Part shown: one piece after another, positions 59,424 through 64,000 of the stretch
Layout of the letters: each line of letters starts with the position of its first letter
Position numbering within the stretch: position 1 is the stretch's first letter
Assembly (NCBI GenBank): GCA_907163375.1
Contig: CAJQUW010000926.1
Span: 124,001-188,000, forward strand
Length of the DNA stretch: 64,000 nt
Direction of reading: 5' to 3'
Origin: Prostheceraeus crozeri
Lineage: Eukaryota > Platyhelminthes > Polycladida > Euryleptidae
Notes under the pieces: generated by a model
Told to the model about the DNA's origin: nothing
Database searches by the model: none
The model's input: only the letters and a program-made list of their open reading frames with translations
Program-made: the position numbers and the translations under genes

Positions 59424-62400
59424 GGAGATTCGGAAAGTGGTAATCTTACACATTTTTGGTCGCTGCTTTCACTGTGTATATGCGGGGAACACAGAGTAAA
59501 TATATATTGATCATGTTTTTAAAAGTTTTTTTGTCTGGTTATCCGTTAAGATAATTTTCTGAAGACTTTGAAATATATCAGCCAACACAAAGGCTGTCCA
59601 AAAGTCACACATGATTTTCTTGTATGTACACATCATACAGGATGACACCACACGATACATAACTTCTATCAAATCTTGTAAAAATAGCTATGAGATGCAT
59701 GATGATCAACACGTTCGACAAACGATGTTTGAAGGGATTTGAGCTACACATTTAGTCAAGCTGGATAACATCACCTAGTCATTTGTAGGCCTGCATCTTT
59801 GGCCATGCTGTGTTGTCAAGAAGTGCACACGTTTTCTGGAGTTCGCAGTGCTCAACAAATGTTTCATAATAGTTGAAAACAATGAAAGGGATTCAAAATC
59901 CCACCAAATTGTGGCAAGCTTTTAATTTACAATCTCGCTGAGCGTAAATAGCAGCTCATTCAATCACCAGAGCATTTTCAGTGCTAAATTTCATCTCTTT
60001 GGAAGTCCTTCATCGATAAACGCCATAACGCTCACATTCAGGAAATCTGACATGAGCTACAAATATCTAATAAACATCTCCAAAACAATACATTCCAAGG
60101 CTACGTGGTTCTTTGCAGGATTGAGGTTGACGAAGGCAAATCGACGGTCATTTGCAGCCTGTGATCCGTCGAATCGTGTTTCCCTCTGCCAACCTCAACT
60201 TCACATGATGTCCACATCCGATCGACACGAAATGATCTGTTTACTTTAGGATCAACATCTTGTCAACATAAGATGATCCACGAACTATAATTGCCCTTAG
60301 ATCATTTCGTCTTAATAACTAAATACATAATTATGCCCAAATGCATTTTAATTTTCATCTCACAATAGGACATTGCGGCGAAATGTTTTGTGGAGTCGTC
60401 TGAGATTTTCACGTGGCATATCAGCAGCACAGAATATTTATTGCAAGAAATCTGCTATCGATGTAATATTGCCGCCGTTCCAACGACTTCCATCGAAGAT
60501 TTTTGTTTTCTCAAGTAGTTCTCGATGCATGGGTATTTATCATTGCTTGTTGCATCAGCGGGTTGGAAGCGGACAGCTTGCTCAGGTTGCATCGGATTGA
60601 GATCTTGGCGAAAGCTCGAGGAAAATCTTGCCTCTCGTTGAATAATTCTCTTGCAGGAAATGCTGCAAAGGACTGTGACATCTTTCTGGAAATAGAGACT
60701 TGATTGTATAGACCTACAAATGCTGCTGTCTATTCTAGGGCTCTCTACTTCATCCGTTCTGTCCACGACTCAAGATTTGTATGAATTAGAACCAAAAGCT
60801 TATTGTTCAGTGACGTTTTATGTCGAATTTACATAAGTATTTGTTGAGTGATTGCAAATTCTATCACTTCTTATCAGAGAAAGGTAATCCATGAAAAGAT
60901 AACAATAAAAATACATTCTCACACAAACAGTTGTGCTTCATGATTTTTGAAAGACACATCAGATGCATTGAAGAAATCATAATTAATGCAAAGTTGAATA
61001 CCTAGAAATCAAAAGCTGATGTATGCTATAGACCAATTGCTGGGCAACGCAATCATTAATAATAATTGTCAGACAATTTAGGAACGTCAGACTTACACAC
61101 ATTGTCACACCGTCATTTTATAATAAAACTCGAAAGGGCTGTTCATTTGTATTGTCTTGATGTTAGTCTCATTATTATCAATTTACTTATAAAATTATTA
61201 CATATTTATCAATTTATTATTATTGCATTAATTTTATTAATTGACAAGTTTAAGCAGTGTTTCGGAGCCGTAGTCCAGCTACCACGGTTGCGGCTTCGGC
61301 TGCGACATGTTGTCGAGGGCCCTCAGCTCGAAGCCGAACAAGAGACTTTCACGGAATAATGTACACCCGATGGCTTCTGCAAACTGCACATCTGTCAAGG
61401 TCTACTTGGTACCTCTTCTTGTCAGACAAGATCACATGAAGCACATACGTATATATCCAATGGGAGCACGCTGAGGATTTCGGTAAAATGACATCTGCCT
61501 GTGTTTCTGTGATTAAGTGGGAAGTACCTCAGCATGTAGAACCATCTTTAGGTCATGCAGTTTATACTGTTTAAGAAGCGAAACACATTTGGATTTATTA
61601 GATCGCTATTTTGTCGTAAAACACAGAATTCTGATTAAGTTTTAGCTGAAACTTCTCAAGTCTTTCAACACATGTTCGTACATATCACTGATCGGAGGCA
61701 TAAACACATGCAGGATAGAAAAATGACAACTATGCTAAAAATTATGACTAATGTGACTTGACTAGTCCTTCCCGCTTGAAACGACAGCTGCGTTTTCGGC
61801 TAGATAAGAATCCTAAGGAAGTTCGCGATCTTCTTTAAAATCTAAATAAATGATTCGCAGTAAGTATTGCTGGAGGAGATGATGACCAGCAGGTTTTGAG
61901 AGGTCTACAACGATTTCCTACAATGATGACACACTTGTATTCGCTTCGCTGCGCTGTCAAATGTCACTTTATCTCGCAAAGTGACTGAATTCTTAGTACA
62001 TATAAAATTCAAGAATACATATAAAAACAAATGCATATAAAAAAGAGCCGTGGTATTTCCTGTCATCTCCTGCTCCGCGCGGCTGCGGCTCCAAAACCCT
62101 AAATTTAAATGCGAGGTCTATCTGAGGAAATACGGTGTTCGATTGTTTCGCTTTTTCTTCAACACGTTACTTGAAATGAAAAGTTGAAATAACTTGCGTT
62201 GCTTAGAGGTCTGAAATCAAACATTATCTTCATGTAGGTGTTTCTTGCCATGTGAAATAACAATAAGATTATGACCTCAATACAACGAAGAGCGAGGAAA
62301 TCACATTGTTGTTGACTTAAGCTTCAATCAAAAATTTCCACAACAAAGAGCAATTGTTGAACATTTCAGTTTGATCAGAGTTTGTACACGTGAAATACCG

Positions 62401-63060
62401 AAGGGTTTTGCTTAGTGAATAATTGTCTTTACCGAGAGCAGCTCAAAAAAAACTTCAGATACAACAATGCTCTCCTTAAAATGTCAACAGTTCATTGAAA
62501 CATTTCTACAAAACAATGTGTGACAGAGAACATGAAATCAGTTCGAAATTTGCAAATTTGGTATTTTTAAGGCTATGTATCAACTTTGCAGATCTTAAAC
62601 CATCGGTCGATATCATTGTTTGCACATAATGCATGACGTTGGAAGGCTTTCTATGTCCACAGGTTAATAAGTTCCACGAAGCAGGTAATTATTTTCCTGG
62701 CTGGAAATTATTAATCTGGTGCAGACTTCTATGGAAAAAGTCATGCATTATAACAGATAATGCATAGATTTCTTCGGTCATTATTTGTCATAATAACCCC
62801 GAGCCTTCGGCTCTCGATAATTATGGCAATAATGTCCTCAAATCTATGCATTATCTATTAGTAAACATGAAAGCCACTGACAATGCACTATGACACTGTA
62901 GTCTGCCATTGATGCCAATAGATATGCTAGCAATGCCACTATAAAGAAATCTATGGCTATTCTGAGCGGCATTAGATTTTCAATTGTCTTTTCGATTGAC
63001 TCAAGAAATGAAGCATGAATTTAGTGAATCACAAAATCACAACGATTTTTTGGCAACAAG
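59424..63060. other. No recognisable gene; minor inverted repeats
   Basis: No frame with convincing motifs. TTTCGGAGCCGTAG (61259) and the complement of CTGCGGCTCCAAAA (about 62083-62096) are possible ends of an 0.8-kb non-autonomous element. 62755-62856 is a palindromic unit, listed separately. Confidence 0.45.
62755..62856. repeat. Palindromic foldback unit, about 102 bp
   Basis: Outer arms AGATAATGCATAGATTT (62755-62771) and AAATCTATGCATTATCT (62840-62856) are exact complements. Nested inside are CATTATTTGTCATAAT against ATTATGGCAATAATG and a GAGCC-TTC-GGCTC hairpin. It is foldback-MITE-like. Confidence 0.9.
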
Positions 63061-64000
63061 ATGGAAGACAACATTGAAGCGCTAAAAAATCTCATTTGTC
63101 AAGACTGTCAAAAACAAGTTAAAATTGTCGGTGGATTGAGAAGACACCAGAATTATTGCAAGAAAAGGAAGACATTGAATAGTAATCAGAATAATGACAC
63201 AGAAAATCATATGAACAAGCTCGGCATGAAACAATTAACAGCAAATGAAAGTCAACGCCATGATCCTGAGATAACCTCAGGAACTGATGAGTTATATGTT
63301 CAGGGTGACCCTCTGTCGATGATGTTTTACGCTTGTGCTGTATTGCCATTGATAAAAAGCTAAGAATGCAAGAAATAATACAAAATTGGTACGCTGATGA
63401 TTCGTTGGCTTGTGGAGATATTACAAAGTTGAAAGAATGGTTCAATCGAGTACAACAAGAAGGACCGACATATGGCTATAATCCTGAGCCTTCAAAAAGT
63501 GTACTTGTTGTAGATTCAACTGATTTTGAGAGTGCAAAGAGTGTTTTCTCCGGATGTGACATCAAAATATCAGATGGTTGTAGATACCTCGGAGGATTCA
63601 CAGATCCCAAGATGATCGTCATGCTTATGTGAAATTAAAAGTAGCAAAATGGATAACAGATGTAGAAATTCTTGCAAAAGTCGCTGAGACAGAACCGCAG
63701 TCAGCGCTCATTGCTTTGACAAGATCACTACAAAGTGAATGGCAATATGTTCAACACGTTATACCGGATTGCTCAGCATTCATTGAACCTCCTGAAGAAG
63801 TTATTTCTACTCATTTTCTTCCTAAAATTATTGGAGGAAATATAACGCCAGATGAAAGAGATCTTTTTTCATTGTCAGCTAGTCAAGGTGGATTGCAAGT
63901 GAAAAATCCAGTAGACGAAGCTGCAGCGAATTTTGAAGTCTCACGCAAATCAGTTGAGGTTCTGACAAATTGTATAAAGAAAGGAGAACTTTTGTTTTCT
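63061..64000 (+). pseudogene. Zinc-finger reverse transcriptase (LINE-like), copy 2, internally deleted, right-partial
   Basis: It starts with a finger CQDCQKQVKIVGGLRRHQNYC, then jumps from about residue 80 (GTDELY) to the RT loop VQGDPLSMMFYACAVLPL, so the first two-thirds of the RT is deleted. After a frameshift near 63360: NWYADDSLACGDI (catalytic box intact), YGYNPEPSKSV, CRYLGGF; after another: VAKWITDVEILAKVAE, IVPD-like HVIPDCSAFIEPPE, FLPKIIGGNITPDERDL and LSASQGGLQV. The window cuts it. Same family as 29759-31818. Confidence 0.8.

Noticed and set aside
59424-63060. Protein-coding host gene
   Set aside because: Frames are short and overlapping, and no frame shows known motifs.

Overview
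The window reads as genomic DNA of an invertebrate animal, probably marine. It is AT-rich and intron-style, with AATAAA polyadenylation signals, many non-LTR retrotransposons, and a Polinton/adintovirus-like element. I found no bacterial gene organisation, no rRNA or tRNA, and no confident host gene. Frequent 'taggcct' words are reminiscent of deuterostome and mollusc intergenic DNA, but I cannot name the species.

Region 1 (1-5358) is the end of a Polinton/adintovirus-type element. On the + strand it has a capsid-like gene cut by the window edge, a 161-aa protein with a hydrophobic membrane-active-looking segment, and a parvovirus-type phospholipase A2 domain joined in one reading frame to a retroviral-type integrase (broken near its end). 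On the - strand, converging, are an adenovirus-type cysteine protease, an unrecognised 230-aa gene and a 51-aa remnant. It appears to end in 78-bp tandem repeats and a 17-bp perfect inverted repeat. PolB and the packaging ATPase are not visible.

Region 2 (5.4-24.9 kb) is a mosaic of dispersed repeats: a promoter-like repeat in two copies, a repeated unit carrying tiny AG/GT-bounded exon-like blocks, three copies of an about 0.8-kb MITE, a piggyBac-like MITE, two dead IS630/Tc1-like transposase fragments, and a dead 4.6-kb DNA transposon (12309-16949) with terminal inverted repeats, clustered TTACGACC sites and a 76-bp hairpin.

Region 3 (25-33 kb) holds a 5'-truncated LINE with a restriction-like endonuclease domain and a 10-bp target-site duplication, other LINE fragments, and a TA-flanked MITE inside a zinc-finger/RT pseudogene. 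A second copy of that pseudogene family runs off the right edge (63061-64000).

Region 4 (33.4-59.4 kb) is the most interesting part: a head-to-tail array of related non-LTR retrotransposons (A, B, C, D plus solo 3' pieces), each ending in AATAAA and a (GA)n tail, with the next one starting at that tail. ORF1 has a PHD finger, a coiled coil and a CCHC knuckle; ORF2 has an APE-type endonuclease, RT and a C-terminal Cys/His knuckle. Four linked, apparently undescribed features stand out. (1) The 5' leader of A and of B recurs almost identically in that same element's 3' region, where the identity ends exactly at a CAG|GT composite splice-like site. (2) The leader pairs with a downstream arm through a stem that covaries among three families. 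(3) In all four elements ORF1 ends NTT-TRA-Y and ORF2 is in the +1 frame; B and C have no ATG before the endonuclease core, which suggests +1 frameshifting at the stop codon. (4) A purine tract about 10 nt after that stop is complementary to a conserved pyrimidine tract in the 3' cassette, with a compensatory change. Together these suggest a retrotransposon whose ORF2 expression and RNA ends are controlled by splicing-like leader exchange and long-range RNA pairing. This is inference from one window and needs testing.
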